NCBI GenBank assembly: GCA_902776645.1
Contig: CACYQT010000003.1
Span: 24,784-88,783 of the forward strand
Origin: an uncultured bacterium
GTDB taxonomy: Bacteria; Verrucomicrobiota; Lentisphaeria; Oligosphaerales; Oligosphaeraceae
DNA: 64,000 bases
Reading direction: 5' to 3'
This document shows positions 17,673-26,184 of this stretch, piece after piece (the stretch's first letter is position 1; each line of letters begins with the position of its first letter). A model generated the notes under the pieces. It did no database searches, was not told the DNA's origin, and worked only from the letters and a program-made list of their open reading frames with translations. A program made the position numbers and the translations under genes.

Positions 17673-19679
17673 TTACTGCATTTGCGCATTCCAATTCGAG
17701 ACGATCTTCAGCCTGTCGCCGTACGCCTTGTACAAGTCAGGCAGATCAAACGACTTCAGCACGGCCCACGGCATCATGGCGGACGGCCATGACGGAACCG
17801 GACAGTCCGTCCACTCCTGGAAGGATTTCGGCGTGTCCGCCAGCGTCACATCGACGACGGCGTCGTCGAGCATGCCCGCGAACGCCGCAATGATCGCGCC
17901 CTGCCCACGGCCGCTGAGATGGATCTTCTTCGCGCCTTCGGCCTTCAGAAGTTGCATCGTCCGCAGCACGTCATAGACGCGCCGCCCGAGATAGCTTTCG
18001 CCGAACATCAGCCCGAAGCAGTGCATCATGTAGTCCATGCCGTACGACTGGAAGAAACCGCCGTACGGCTCCTCCGGCATGGATTCGCCAAGTCCGCGGA
18101 CATCAACGGCATACAACACGCCATCGGCGTTCACGCCCTTCATGAAATCGCTTTCGTTCGCATCCACTTCGACGGATGTGTGCGGCAGATACAGCCAGAC
18201 TTCCTCCTCCACGTCCAGCGAGTTCGCCAGACCGCCGTTCACCATGCGTTTCCGCATGATGGCGCGGACGCTGCCTTCCGTCTCCACGGCGTAGCGCGCC
18301 CATGTCTTGCCGGCGACCTTCAACGCTCGCGGAACTCGGAAATGCGGCGGCTCGACGGGAACTTCCGGCAATTGCAACACATTGCCCAAAAGCGTCTTCC
18401 ATCCATTCGCGGCGATGGGCTTCCGCGCCGCCGCCAACGCGGCGGCTTTCTCGCGGATGATGTCCTGTATCGGCGTCGACCCCGCCTTCACAACGTTCTT
18501 CTCCGGCAGGACGGCCAGCGTATCCTGCGATTCCAGAACAGGATCCATGAAGACCTGCTCGCCTTCCATTCCGCTGACGCGGCGGAAGAAGCCGACCATC
18601 GCGTCTTGATTGTGCTTCGAATAGCCATGCTGCGTCGGGCCGATGAACAGCTCCACCTTGTCCTCCGCGCTGAACAGCTTGTAGAACGCCTTCAGATCCG
18701 CATACGCCTCCTTCAGACCGCGGCGTTCGAAAAAGTCATAACGCTGTCCGAGCAGCATGACCGGTTTCGGAGCCTGCGTGTACATCAGATCGACCATCTC
18801 CAAACCCGCGCCGATCACGCCCGGAGGGCACTGCTCCGCATCCGTCGGCAATTCGTTCTCCAGATTCGTCAAAAAGCTTGTCACATGGCAACTTGGAGCG
18901 CACATCGTCAGACGCGGCTCGTTCGCCCAGATCCATTCCGACAGCGTGCCGCCGCCGGAATTGCCCGTCATGCCGACGCGATTCGGATCGACTTCCGGCC
19001 GCGACAGCAGGACATCCAATGCGCAACGGCCGTCCCATACGCGCCATCCGCAGAAATTCTCGCCGAGCAGCTCCAGCTGCTTGCCCATAACGTTATGCGC
19101 GTCGCACAAGCCTTTTCCGACGCCGCGATTTTCCAAATTCACATACTGGTCGCGTTCGCCCTGCTGGATCGGATCATAAAGCAAAACGACGAATCCGTTC
19201 TTCGCAAGACGCACGCTGAACGACTGATACGTATCCGTCGCCTTGCCCTCGATCCCGTGCCCGCAGGATCCCAAAACGGCCGGTGCCTTTCCTTTCAGGC
19301 CATCCGGAATGTACAAATCGGCCGTCACACGGAAGTTCGGACGGCTGTTGAAGGAAACCTTCTCAATGCGGTAGCCGTCGCGTTGCAATGTCTCGCCATA
19401 TTGGATGTCCAACGGAACTCGTTCAGGCCAAGGGCCGAACGCCTTATCGACAACGCTGCGGACATATTGCCGGTAGGCGATGGCGTCCTCCTTCGTCTTC
19501 AGTTTCGACAACCGTTCGTGGCGCTCCGCGCGCATCGCCCGCAACCGCTCCACGTAGTAATCCAACACCATGTGACCATAGCCGTTCTTTTCCATTTTCT
19601 TTTCTCCCAAGGCCGTCGAAACCAACAATAAGATGAATATTATACTATATGGTAATATGTTTTTACTGTTTGCGCTCAT
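17673..19679 (-). CDS. Exported protein with two alpha/beta-hydrolase domains
   Basis: This protein of about 668 residues carries a signal peptide (PYSIIFILLLVSTALGEKK). Domain 1 (about residues 60-385) looks like an acetyl-xylan-esterase-type hydrolase: the nucleophile elbow is GNSGGG and the likely catalytic histidine is in TQHGYSKHN. Domain 2 (about 450-668) has the same fold but its elbow reads GRGQG, with arginine where a nucleophilic serine would be expected, so it is probably inactive. Related esterases remove acetyl or other acyl groups from plant or algal polysaccharides. The ATG at 19691 is also possible. The start region abuts an AAGCTTT array. Confidence 0.75.
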   Translation of the reverse strand: MSANSKNILPYSIIFILLLVSTALGEKKMEKNGYGHMVLDYYVERLRAMRAERHERLSKLKTKEDAIAYRQYVRSVVDKAFGPWPERVPLDIQYGETLQRDGYRIEKVSFNSRPNFRVTADLYIPDGLKGKAPAVLGSCGHGIEGKATDTYQSFSVRLAKNGFVVLLYDPIQQGERDQYVNLENRGVGKGLCDAHNVMGKQLELLGENFCGWRVWDGRCALDVLLSRPEVDPNRVGMTGNSGGGTLSEWIWANEPRLTMCAPSCHVTSFLTNLENELPTDAEQCPPGVIGAGLEMVDLMYTQAPKPVMLLGQRYDFFERRGLKEAYADLKAFYKLFSAEDKVELFIGPTQHGYSKHNQDAMVGFFRRVSGMEGEQVFMDPVLESQDTLAVLPEKNVVKAGSTPIQDIIREKAAALAAARKPIAANGWKTLLGNVLQLPEVPVEPPHFRVPRALKVAGKTWARYAVETEGSVRAIMRKRMVNGGLANSLDVEEEVWLYLPHTSVEVDANESDFMKGVNADGVLYAVDVRGLGESMPEEPYGGFFQSYGMDYMMHCFGLMFGESYLGRRVYDVLRTMQLLKAEGAKKIHLSGRGQGAIIAAFAGMLDDAVVDVTLADTPKSFQEWTDCPVPSWPSAMMPWAVLKSFDLPDLYKAYGDRLKIVSNWNAQMQ

Positions 19680-19693
19680 TCGTTTACACATTC

Positions 19694-19724
19694 GCTTTAA
19701 GCTTTAAGCTTTAAGCTTTTAGCT
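19694..19724. repeat. AAGCTTT heptamer array touching a stop codon
   Basis: Four heptamers of CTTTAAG lie in the 44-base gap between two minus-strand genes. On the minus strand the stop codon of the HD-CoaD gene runs straight into GAGCTAAAAGC, the same join seen after the oxidoreductase stop at 5682. Confidence 0.85.
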
Positions 19725-20815
19725 CATCCAAACATTTCTTCAATGCTCTGGCCGAAATAATCGAATTTCTTCGGATAGTAAATCTCGTCGCGATTGCCGA
19801 CGTTGAAACGGTGCAGGCCGTTCAGCATCGAACTGCTGACATGCTCAAGCCGTTTGTCACAAGGGATATAGACAGACTGCGTGCCGGGCCGCATCTCCTG
19901 CATGTAGCACAGCTGGTTCATTTCGTAGTCCAGATCGTAGCCGTTCCTCAAGCCCCTCACCAACGTCACGTCGCAGAATTTCGACTCCTGCTCCATCAGA
20001 TCGACCATCAGCTGATCGCAATAGACGACTTCATGGAACGGCAGGATCTTCTCCAGTTTCACGTCCCGCTGGACGTTTTTCGCAGGGTTGATACCGACCA
20101 CCACGATCACTTTGTCGAACATTTTCTCCGCCTTCTCCAGAATCGACAAGTGCCCGATATGGAACGGGTTGAACGTGCCCGCATAGATGCCGACGCGCGG
20201 CCGCCGCCGTTCCAGATACTCCACGAGGAAGTCGATCGTCGCCTTGCACTGCGGGAAGCGTTTCGGGAACCGCTGGAAGAACGCGCTGCGCCCTTTGCGG
20301 TAATCCACCATGTTCAGATACTGGAACTCGCGGAAGATCTGGAATTCGTATTCCAGCAGATCGACGTAGTTTCCACGGATGATGACCTGGCAGTCGTACT
20401 GATGGAAACGCGCCGCCATCTCCGTCGGCGCATCCTGCGTTTCCGTCGCCTTGATGGTCTGCCGAATCAAATCCGCCACGTTCGCGGGCAGCGGATTGCC
20501 CAGACGCGACATGATGAAATCGAACGCCTCGACGGACTTGTCTTCGCTGTCGTGGTCCTGCGGATACCAGACGACATCGTGGAACAGCGCCGTGATGAGC
20601 AGCTGCGCCGCCATGATCTCGTCGTCCCACGATTCCTTGCGGATGCTTTCGCAGATATTCAGAAGATGCTGCAGCGTATGGAAATAGCGATGCGGCTGGC
20701 TATAGGCGGCGAACACCTTGTCCAGCCATTCGCCTTCATAGTCCAGACGATAGTAGTTGCGTTCCGCAAGCAACTCGCGAATCCGCTGTTCCGTCTCTTT
20801 CACGTTCATGTCCAT
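19724..20815 (-). CDS. HD phosphohydrolase fused to CoaD-type nucleotidyltransferase
   Basis: This 363-residue protein joins two enzymes. Residues 1-200 match the COG4339-type HD superfamily: HRYFHTLQHL (42-51), ALFHD with the HD pair at 79-80, and a downstream acidic stretch. Residues 207-350 match pantetheine-phosphate adenylyltransferase: GIYAGTFNPFHIGH (209-222), lysine in GINPAKN, RGLR (287-290) and SSS (327-329). CoaD makes dephospho-CoA from phosphopantetheine and ATP. I know of no standard fusion of these two, so the HD part may act on a related nucleotide or regulate the other half. The C-terminal half may be the cell's CoaD; no separate coaD is in this window. Confidence 0.82.
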   Translation of the reverse strand: MDMNVKETEQRIRELLAERNYYRLDYEGEWLDKVFAAYSQPHRYFHTLQHLLNICESIRKESWDDEIMAAQLLITALFHDVVWYPQDHDSEDKSVEAFDFIMSRLGNPLPANVADLIRQTIKATETQDAPTEMAARFHQYDCQVIIRGNYVDLLEYEFQIFREFQYLNMVDYRKGRSAFFQRFPKRFPQCKATIDFLVEYLERRRPRVGIYAGTFNPFHIGHLSILEKAEKMFDKVIVVVGINPAKNVQRDVKLEKILPFHEVVYCDQLMVDLMEQESKFCDVTLVRGLRNGYDLDYEMNQLCYMQEMRPGTQSVYIPCDKRLEHVSSSMLNGLHRFNVGNRDEIYYPKKFDYFGQSIEEMFG

Positions 20816-20831
20816 ATTCTTTTGATATCTC

Positions 20832-21836
20832 TCACAATTTCACGCTGCCGAACAACCGCGCGGCGTTTTCGTACAATAGGGCGTTGATCTGCTTCTCCGT
20901 CAGGCCGCAATCCAGAATGGCGCGCAGTTGCTCATAGTAGAACGTCGTGAATTCGCAGGCGGCCTCCGCGTCGTAGATGGCCGTGCCGATGCGGTAGTCC
21001 TCCGCCATGAGATAGGCGTATTGGTTGTTGATTTCCACGGACTTGCCGTGCAGCCACGCGATCGGCGCGTCGGAACCGAAGACGATGCGGTCGTTCGGGA
21101 AATGGTCGAAGGCGTATTTCAGCACGCCCATGTGGTTGACCATCGCCGTGTCCAGCCATGCGTTCGGGCATTCCGCCAATTTGTCCAGCATGCCGATGAC
21201 ATTCTGCATGTAGTATGCGCGGCCGATATGCGCGAAGATGAACGTGGCGTTCGGCGCCTTGCGGCAGAGTTCGGGCATCTGCGTTTGGTTCAGCGGATCC
21301 GCCAGACGCTGCTTGCGCGGGATGTGGACGGTCGCGATCATCTTGCGGCGGTTCAGCACCTCCAGCTGTTCGTCCGTGAACATTTCGCGGACTTCCACGT
21401 CGCTTTCCTTCTTGCCGTACGCCGCGCCAGCCAGGCCCGGATACGGCTTCACGCCGACCAGTTTATAGTCAACCAGCCGCCGTTCAAGCGTTTCCGCCGA
21501 ATCCAGCGGCGACACGACCGCCATCGAATAGATTTTCTTGTTGTCGTGGTACGGAATGTCCTTTTCGCGGTCCGCCGCGGGATTGACGGAGCCGAAGCAG
21601 TTGAACGTCACATCGATGCCCGGCAGCAGCTTCTTGTACATTTCGACGCAGAATTCGCTGCGATGCTCGCCGCCGAATTTCTGGTAGCACGACTTCTCCC
21701 CCAAGCTGAAGCCTTCGGGGAAACAGTCTTTGTTGAACACATGCACATGCGCGTCAAAGAGCTTCTTCGGCAGACGCGGCGCCAATTCCTCCGCAAACAC
21801 CTTGCGGTCCATGTCTGAAACGAGTGGATACTGCAT
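20832..21836 (-). CDS. Amidohydrolase-2 family TIM-barrel protein
   Basis: This 334-residue protein has the metal-binding HVHVF near residue 30 (FDAHVHVF), ATVHIPR, a central AHIGR, and FGSDAPIAW near the C-terminal end with the usual aspartate. These are marks of metal-dependent hydrolases or decarboxylases of the amidohydrolase-2 group. I chose the ATG at 21836, which follows AAAGGAAAG; a longer frame to 21935 would read through a repeat and a hairpin element. It follows 16 bases upstream of the HD-CoaD gene on the same strand. The substrate is unknown. Confidence 0.8.
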   Translation of the reverse strand: MQYPLVSDMDRKVFAEELAPRLPKKLFDAHVHVFNKDCFPEGFSLGEKSCYQKFGGEHRSEFCVEMYKKLLPGIDVTFNCFGSVNPAADREKDIPYHDNKKIYSMAVVSPLDSAETLERRLVDYKLVGVKPYPGLAGAAYGKKESDVEVREMFTDEQLEVLNRRKMIATVHIPRKQRLADPLNQTQMPELCRKAPNATFIFAHIGRAYYMQNVIGMLDKLAECPNAWLDTAMVNHMGVLKYAFDHFPNDRIVFGSDAPIAWLHGKSVEINNQYAYLMAEDYRIGTAIYDAEAACEFTTFYYEQLRAILDCGLTEKQINALLYENAARLFGSVKL

Positions 21837-21851
21837 TGATTTCTTTCCTTT

Positions 21852-21879
21852 GTTATTGTTAATTGCTAATTGTTTATTG
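21852..21879. repeat. AATTGTT-type heptamers
   Basis: Three or four imperfect TTGTTAA words sit just upstream of the amidohydrolase ribosome site. The same words occur at the 3' end of the FGGY kinase (22105-22125), at 13.46 kb and at 44.05 kb. Confidence 0.6.
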
Positions 21880-21914
21880 AAAAAAGATTTAGAGCTTCCG
21901 CATGACATCCTTTT

Positions 21915-22094
21915 CATTCGCGAAGCGATGAACAACCGCCGAGCAGACGGAGGCCGTCTTGATCTTCAGCAATCCATCATCTCATGCTTGCATAAAATCA
22001 TCAGCACTACGGCCGACGTCTGCGAGGCTTTTCTGTGTAATCCGTGTATTCTGTGGTTCAAAATTTTCGTGTCCTTTCGTGCTTTTCGTGGTTA
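21915..22094 (+). repeat. Interspersed covarying hairpin element, copy 2
   Basis: The mini hairpin is TCGC-GAA-GCGA. The left arm (21938-21957) reads GCC, GA, GCAGACG, GA, GGCCGT. The right arm (22009-22028) reads ACGGCC, GA, CGTCTGC, GA, GGC. Relative to the other copies, two base pairs of the central 7-bp helix are changed on both strands, so pairing is kept. The tail of TGTG/CGTG words ends at a TGTGGTT and is extended by a second run ending CGTGGTT. It fills the gap between the kinase and amidohydrolase genes. Confidence 0.82.
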
Positions 22095-22112
22095 AACAAA
22101 AATTGCAAGTTA

Positions 22113-23282
22113 TTAATCGTTAATTGATTGCGCCGCCAGCATCGCCGCGCCAACGGCTCCCGCCTGCTTCGCGAACGGCGACGCCTCAACCTCCAATTCC
22201 AGCCGTTCCGCGAGGAAATGACGCCATCCCGCCCCTTCGGACGGGCCGCCCACCATCACGAGACGGCGCGGCCGCCCTTCCAGACGCGCCTTGAACTTGT
22301 CGATCGTCTCCAGCATCGTCTTCCGCGCTTCGCCGTCTTCCGTCAACGCCATGTCGTTGAACAACTTGTAGCGGTCGTCGCCTTTTCCGGCCAGCCGCAC
22401 GATCGTCTCCTCCAACGACAGGCCGATCCGCGCAATCGAGAAGATTTCGCCCCATGGCCCGCCACGGGACGAAAGGAACGGATCGCACAGATATCCTTTG
22501 CGCACACGGCGTTCCGGAATCGGTGTGAAACCGACCCACGACGTGCCGCACGAAACCAAAACCTCTCCGGGCTTCGTCACATGGACGGCCCGCGCGGCGG
22601 ACGGATGGTCGAACGATCCTGTCGCGATGACCGTCTTCTCCGTCAGATTGCCGCCGGCCAGTTCGGGCTTCAGCGTACCAATCGCCGTTCCAGGCGGATA
22701 CAACGGCGACAGTTGCGAAGCGGACACGCCCGCCGCCGCTAGCAGCGACGGCGCGTATTCGCCCTTCGCCTGGTCTTGCAGGAAAAACGGCGTCGCCGAC
22801 GAATGGTCCAGCCCGCGCTTTCCGCACAGCAGGAACGCCAGCCAGTCATTGTTCATGAACAGCTGTCCGCTGTTGCCGAACACTTCCGGACAGTTCGCCT
22901 TGAACCATGCGCAATGGACCAGCGGAAAACCGCCGTTCCACGGCCAGCCGACCAGTTCGTGCAAATCAATCGGCGCGATGGGCGACGGCCGTTTATCCAA
23001 CCAGCTGATAATGTTCGTCTTAGGCGTACCGTCCGGCGTTGCGACCAGCGTGTTGCCGCTGGCGGCGGCCATCGCGATGGCCGCCACGGGTTCGTCCGAA
23101 GCCGCCGCCAATTCGCGGATCAGCGACAGGCAGTCCGCCCAATGGGCCTGCGGCGCGATCTCCACTTTTTCGCCGTCGCGGATGAACGTCACTTCCCGTG
23201 CGCCTTCCGCCACGATTTTCTCACCGTCGAACAGCACGCCTTTCAACGCGCTCGTACCTAAATCCAATCCGATTGTTTTCAT
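22113..23282 (-). CDS. FGGY family carbohydrate kinase
   Basis: This 389-residue protein opens with IGLDLGTSALKGVLFD, the phosphate-1 loop of the FGGY/actin-like ATPases. It has DHSSA in the middle and a C-terminal VMVGGPSEGAGW adenosine-binding loop. It is shorter than typical xylulokinases (about 480-500), which is common for divergent PVC members. It should phosphorylate a ketose or sugar alcohol in the cytoplasm; the sugar is not evident. Its C-terminal residues SIND and the TAA stop lie in AATTAAC-like repeat sequence. Confidence 0.83.
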   Translation of the reverse strand: MKTIGLDLGTSALKGVLFDGEKIVAEGAREVTFIRDGEKVEIAPQAHWADCLSLIRELAAASDEPVAAIAMAAASGNTLVATPDGTPKTNIISWLDKRPSPIAPIDLHELVGWPWNGGFPLVHCAWFKANCPEVFGNSGQLFMNNDWLAFLLCGKRGLDHSSATPFFLQDQAKGEYAPSLLAAAGVSASQLSPLYPPGTAIGTLKPELAGGNLTEKTVIATGSFDHPSAARAVHVTKPGEVLVSCGTSWVGFTPIPERRVRKGYLCDPFLSSRGGPWGEIFSIARIGLSLEETIVRLAGKGDDRYKLFNDMALTEDGEARKTMLETIDKFKARLEGRPRRLVMVGGPSEGAGWRHFLAERLELEVEASPFAKQAGAVGAAMLAAQSIND

Positions 23283-23311
23283 ACCACTTTAATCTTTTTA
23301 TTTTTCTTATC

Positions 23312-23402
23312 TCTCTAGCTTTCCTAATATTCTAGATATTCTAGATATTCTAGATCCTCTAGATTTTCTAGGATTGCTCAATTTCCAGTACTTCCAGTAC
23401 AC
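23312..23402. repeat. ATTCTAGAT nonamer array grading into CTTCCAGTA words
   Basis: At least four ATTCTAGAT-like nonamers are followed by two TTCCAGTAC nonamers. On the minus strand the rfbD TAG stop runs directly into TGTACTGGAAGTACTGGAA. The array fills the whole gap between rfbD and the kinase start. Confidence 0.88.
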
Positions 23403-24241
23403 TACATTTCCGCCATGAACTCCCGTAGCGCATCCTGCCAATGCGGCATCGGCGGCAAGCCGCTCCGCGCCAACGCCGCCTTCTCCAACGCCGAATTGGC
23501 GGGACGATGCGCAGGCCGCGGGAACTCGGCCGTCGTACACGGCACGACCTCCTGTTTCACGCCTGCGACGCGGAAGATCTCCTTCGCGTAGTCATACCAT
23601 GTCGTCTCGCCTTCGCATGTCAAATGCATGACGCCACACAAGTCAGTCCGTTCCAACAGCATCCGAAGATGCCGCGCCACCGCGACGGCGGATGTCGGAT
23701 TCCCACGCTGGTCGTTCACGACCTTCAGCGTCGGACGCGTCCCGTCCGCCAGCTTCAGCATCGTATGGAGGAAACTCGGCCCGCCGTCGCCATAGAGCCA
23801 TGCCAGCCGCAGAATCAGATGGTTCGAGCAGAATTCGCGGATGGCGTTTTCGCCAGCGAGCTTGCTCGCGCCATAGACGGTCTGCGGATCCGGTTCGTCA
23901 GTCTCAAGATAAGCGGTCGGCTTGTCGCCATGGAACACATAATCCGTCGAAATCGCAATGAGCCTTTTACCAAGCGTTTGACACGCCTTCGCGACGTTCG
24001 CGCTGCCTGTTTCATTGATGAGAAACGCGCGTTCCCGCTCCGTTTCGCACAAATCAACCTGCGTCATCGCCGCGCAATGGACGACGGCGTCCACGTCCGC
24101 CGCGGCAATCGCCTCCTGGACGGCATCCACCTGCGTGATGTCGCATTCCGGCAAGTCTCCGACGACGATTTCCACATCCGTGAGCACACGCCGCAACGTG
24201 CGTCCCAGCATGCCTTTACCGCCTGTCACGAAAATCTTCAT
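23402..24241 (-). CDS. rfbD: dTDP-4-dehydrorhamnose reductase
   Basis: This 279-residue extended SDR makes dTDP-L-rhamnose, the last step of that pathway. It has the NAD(P) site GGKGMLGRTL, the STDYVF motif, and the catalytic YGASK (Tyr-x3-Lys). The start overlaps the stop of the glycosyltransferase by four bases (ATGA), so the two are co-transcribed. Its partner rfbC lies 3.7 kb away, in another operon; rfbA and rfbB are not in the window. The product feeds rhamnose-containing surface polysaccharide. Confidence 0.93.
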   Translation of the reverse strand: MKIFVTGGKGMLGRTLRRVLTDVEIVVGDLPECDITQVDAVQEAIAAADVDAVVHCAAMTQVDLCETERERAFLINETGSANVAKACQTLGKRLIAISTDYVFHGDKPTAYLETDEPDPQTVYGASKLAGENAIREFCSNHLILRLAWLYGDGGPSFLHTMLKLADGTRPTLKVVNDQRGNPTSAVAVARHLRMLLERTDLCGVMHLTCEGETTWYDYAKEIFRVAGVKQEVVPCTTAEFPRPAHRPANSALEKAALARSGLPPMPHWQDALREFMAEM

Positions 24242-25149
24242 CTGTCAGCCCCCCGCAGTTTTCGTTTCAAAATCGCCAGCTTGACCAATCCGACGCGGAT
24301 CCATTGGGAGACACGCAGCAGCCCCATCATCAGCGCCGAACTCTTTTCATATTTGCCGAAAAACAACCGCTGCCCGAACAATTCGCAATTCAGCAGCAAC
24401 AGATTCGGCGCCTTCTTCGATGTCGTGTTCCCCACGAAATGACGGATCGACACCGATGCGTCGTAGTACGCCTGCCGTCCGATTTTCCGCAATCGTTCGC
24501 TCAGCAGTTCCTCTTCCCAATACAGAAATGTCTCGGGATCAAAACCGCCGACCGCCTGAAAATCCGTCGTCCGCACCATGTGGAAGCACCCTCCCACGAT
24601 GTTCACGAATTCGGATTTCCGTTCACGTTCCTTCCACAGCCAGAACCGCTTCGCGCCGAACAACGGTTCGCCGATGTTGCGGCGGATGTAATATCCGATC
24701 TGCGGCTTTTCATAGCCTGGCCCTTGCAGATTTCCCTTCAAATCAATGACTTTCGGACCAAGACAACCAATTTCGGGAATCTCGTCCATCCTGTGGCTCA
24801 GCACATCGACCACATCCGACGAGATGAACTCGATGTCGTCGTTGCTGAACAGAAGTTTGTCCGTATCCGGAAAATTGCGCGTCAGAAATTCCGCGCCCAG
24901 ATTGTTGCCGCGGGCATAACCGAGATTCTCCTCGACATGCAAGACGAACAGGCTTCCATCCGCCACCGTGTCCGTCGCCGTCACGACGGCGACGCCCAGC
25001 TCGGCGGCAAGCCGTTCCGCATGGGCGCGTTCGCTGCCCGTATCGACAATCAGCGTGCGATGCGGCACGCCAATCTTCGGCAGTTCATTCCGCACATACG
25101 CAAGGACTTGCTCATGCGATTTGTAGATGAGAACGACGATTCCGACCAT
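24238..25149 (-). CDS. GT2 family glycosyltransferase, rhamnosyltransferase-like
   Basis: This 303-residue enzyme has a GT-A fold: an N-terminal VVLIYKSHEQVLAYV, HVEENLGYARGNNLGAE typical of rhamnosyl transferases, the metal-binding FSNDDIEF (a DxD-like NDD), and VGGCFHMVRTTDF. It probably adds rhamnose or a related sugar to a lipid-linked glycan at the inner face of the membrane. The link to rhamnose is supported by overlap with rfbD. The gene lies 3 bases after an exported propeller gene. Confidence 0.88.
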   Translation of the reverse strand: MVGIVVLIYKSHEQVLAYVRNELPKIGVPHRTLIVDTGSERAHAERLAAELGVAVVTATDTVADGSLFVLHVEENLGYARGNNLGAEFLTRNFPDTDKLLFSNDDIEFISSDVVDVLSHRMDEIPEIGCLGPKVIDLKGNLQGPGYEKPQIGYYIRRNIGEPLFGAKRFWLWKERERKSEFVNIVGGCFHMVRTTDFQAVGGFDPETFLYWEEELLSERLRKIGRQAYYDASVSIRHFVGNTTSKKAPNLLLLNCELFGQRLFFGKYEKSSALMMGLLRVSQWIRVGLVKLAILKRKLRGADR

Positions 25150-25152
25150 CGG

Positions 25153-26022
25153 TTATTCATTCTCCAAAATGATGACGCCGTGCAGCGTTCCCGCCAGCTT
25201 CGCGTCATGCCATGTCCAGACGATCTTGCCGTCGGGCGCGAACATCAAGAGCTGCTGGCCTTTTTCGCTGTCGTTCGCGCCATGGCCCGTCCAGTTGCTG
25301 ACGACAATCGAGCCGTCCTTCAGAATCTCCATGCCCGCGAAGAAGCCCGACACGATGCCGCGCGCCTTTTCGTCGTCCTTCACATGCAGGCGGCGGATTT
25401 CCTTCCCGTCCGTGTCGAACTCCACGATGGAACCGCCGTAACCGCTGGAAACCAACAGGTTGCCATTCGGAAGACGTTCGCCTTGATACACATGGCGACC
25501 GCCCGGAATTTTCGTCTCGCGGATGACCTTTCCCGTCATATCGACTTCCGTCAACGTGTCCTCCGGCCCGCCGAAATACATCGTGCCGACGCCGCTTTCG
25601 CGCATGAGCCGCAAGCTGTTACGGCCGGGGAACACCGCCTTGCGCAATACGTTGTCGTTCGCGTCCAGTTCGAAAATCACAGTGCCGCCTTCGCGCAGCG
25701 CCGCCAGCAGCGTCTTGCCGTCCTTCGTGCGACGGCAGGACATCGTCCCGCCGAATTCGTCACGCGCGACCGTTTTCACGATCGTCTTCGTCGGCAGATC
25801 CATTTCATAGTAGCCGCGACGGCCGTTCAGAAGCAGCCTTGTCGGCGACAGCATCTGGTAGTCGCGGCATTTTTCTGGCAGTTTCAGCGCCCAATTCTCC
25901 GCCGCGTTCTTTGTGTTCACGTAGATCAGCTGGCCGCGCGATTCGTCAATGCCCAGAAAACGCACGGGAGCGGCGTATACCACCATCGCCAGCAGCACCA
26001 AAAACGCACTAATTTTTTTCAT
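25153..26022 (-). CDS. Exported beta-propeller protein of unknown function
   Basis: This 289-residue protein starts with a signal peptide (MKKISAFLVLLAMVVYA). Propeller-like repeats follow, for example NALPNGN-type turns (ERLPNGNLLVSSG, ILKDGSIVVSNW). It resembles PQQ- or NHL-like propellers and arylsulfotransferase-like proteins, but no catalytic residue can be assigned. I took the ATG at 26022, preceded by AGGA. It is the first gene of an operon with the glycosyltransferase and rfbD, yet it is probably periplasmic, so its role in that operon is unclear. Confidence 0.7.
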   Translation of the reverse strand: MKKISAFLVLLAMVVYAAPVRFLGIDESRGQLIYVNTKNAAENWALKLPEKCRDYQMLSPTRLLLNGRRGYYEMDLPTKTIVKTVARDEFGGTMSCRRTKDGKTLLAALREGGTVIFELDANDNVLRKAVFPGRNSLRLMRESGVGTMYFGGPEDTLTEVDMTGKVIRETKIPGGRHVYQGERLPNGNLLVSSGYGGSIVEFDTDGKEIRRLHVKDDEKARGIVSGFFAGMEILKDGSIVVSNWTGHGANDSEKGQQLLMFAPDGKIVWTWHDAKLAGTLHGVIILENE

Positions 26023-26065
26023 TTCGTCCATCCTGCTTGTTTTTTTGAAACGTTGGTTAATCTTA

Positions 26066-26128
26066 GTAGCGACGGCGTCCCCGCCGTCGGGGGAAAAATC
26101 CGATCAACGGCGCAGACGCCGTCGTTAC
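26066..26128. repeat. Miniature element with 14-bp inverted ends (GTAGCGACGGCGTC)
   Basis: The left end GTAGCGACGGCGTC and the right end GACGCCGTCGTTAC are inverted repeats with one mismatch and enclose about 35 bases. The left end also forms a hairpin with the core GGCG-TCCC-CGCC, shared with 57.72 kb and 62.09 kb. Confidence 0.75.
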
Positions 26129-26184
26129 TTTACTATACATTATATAACGGCATTTCAAGAAAACAAACCACAAGGAAGTGAATC

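Noticed and set aside
20832..21935. Longer start of the amidohydrolase at 21935
   Set aside because: The extra 33 residues read through a repeat and the edge of a hairpin element, and a proper ribosome site precedes the ATG at 21836.
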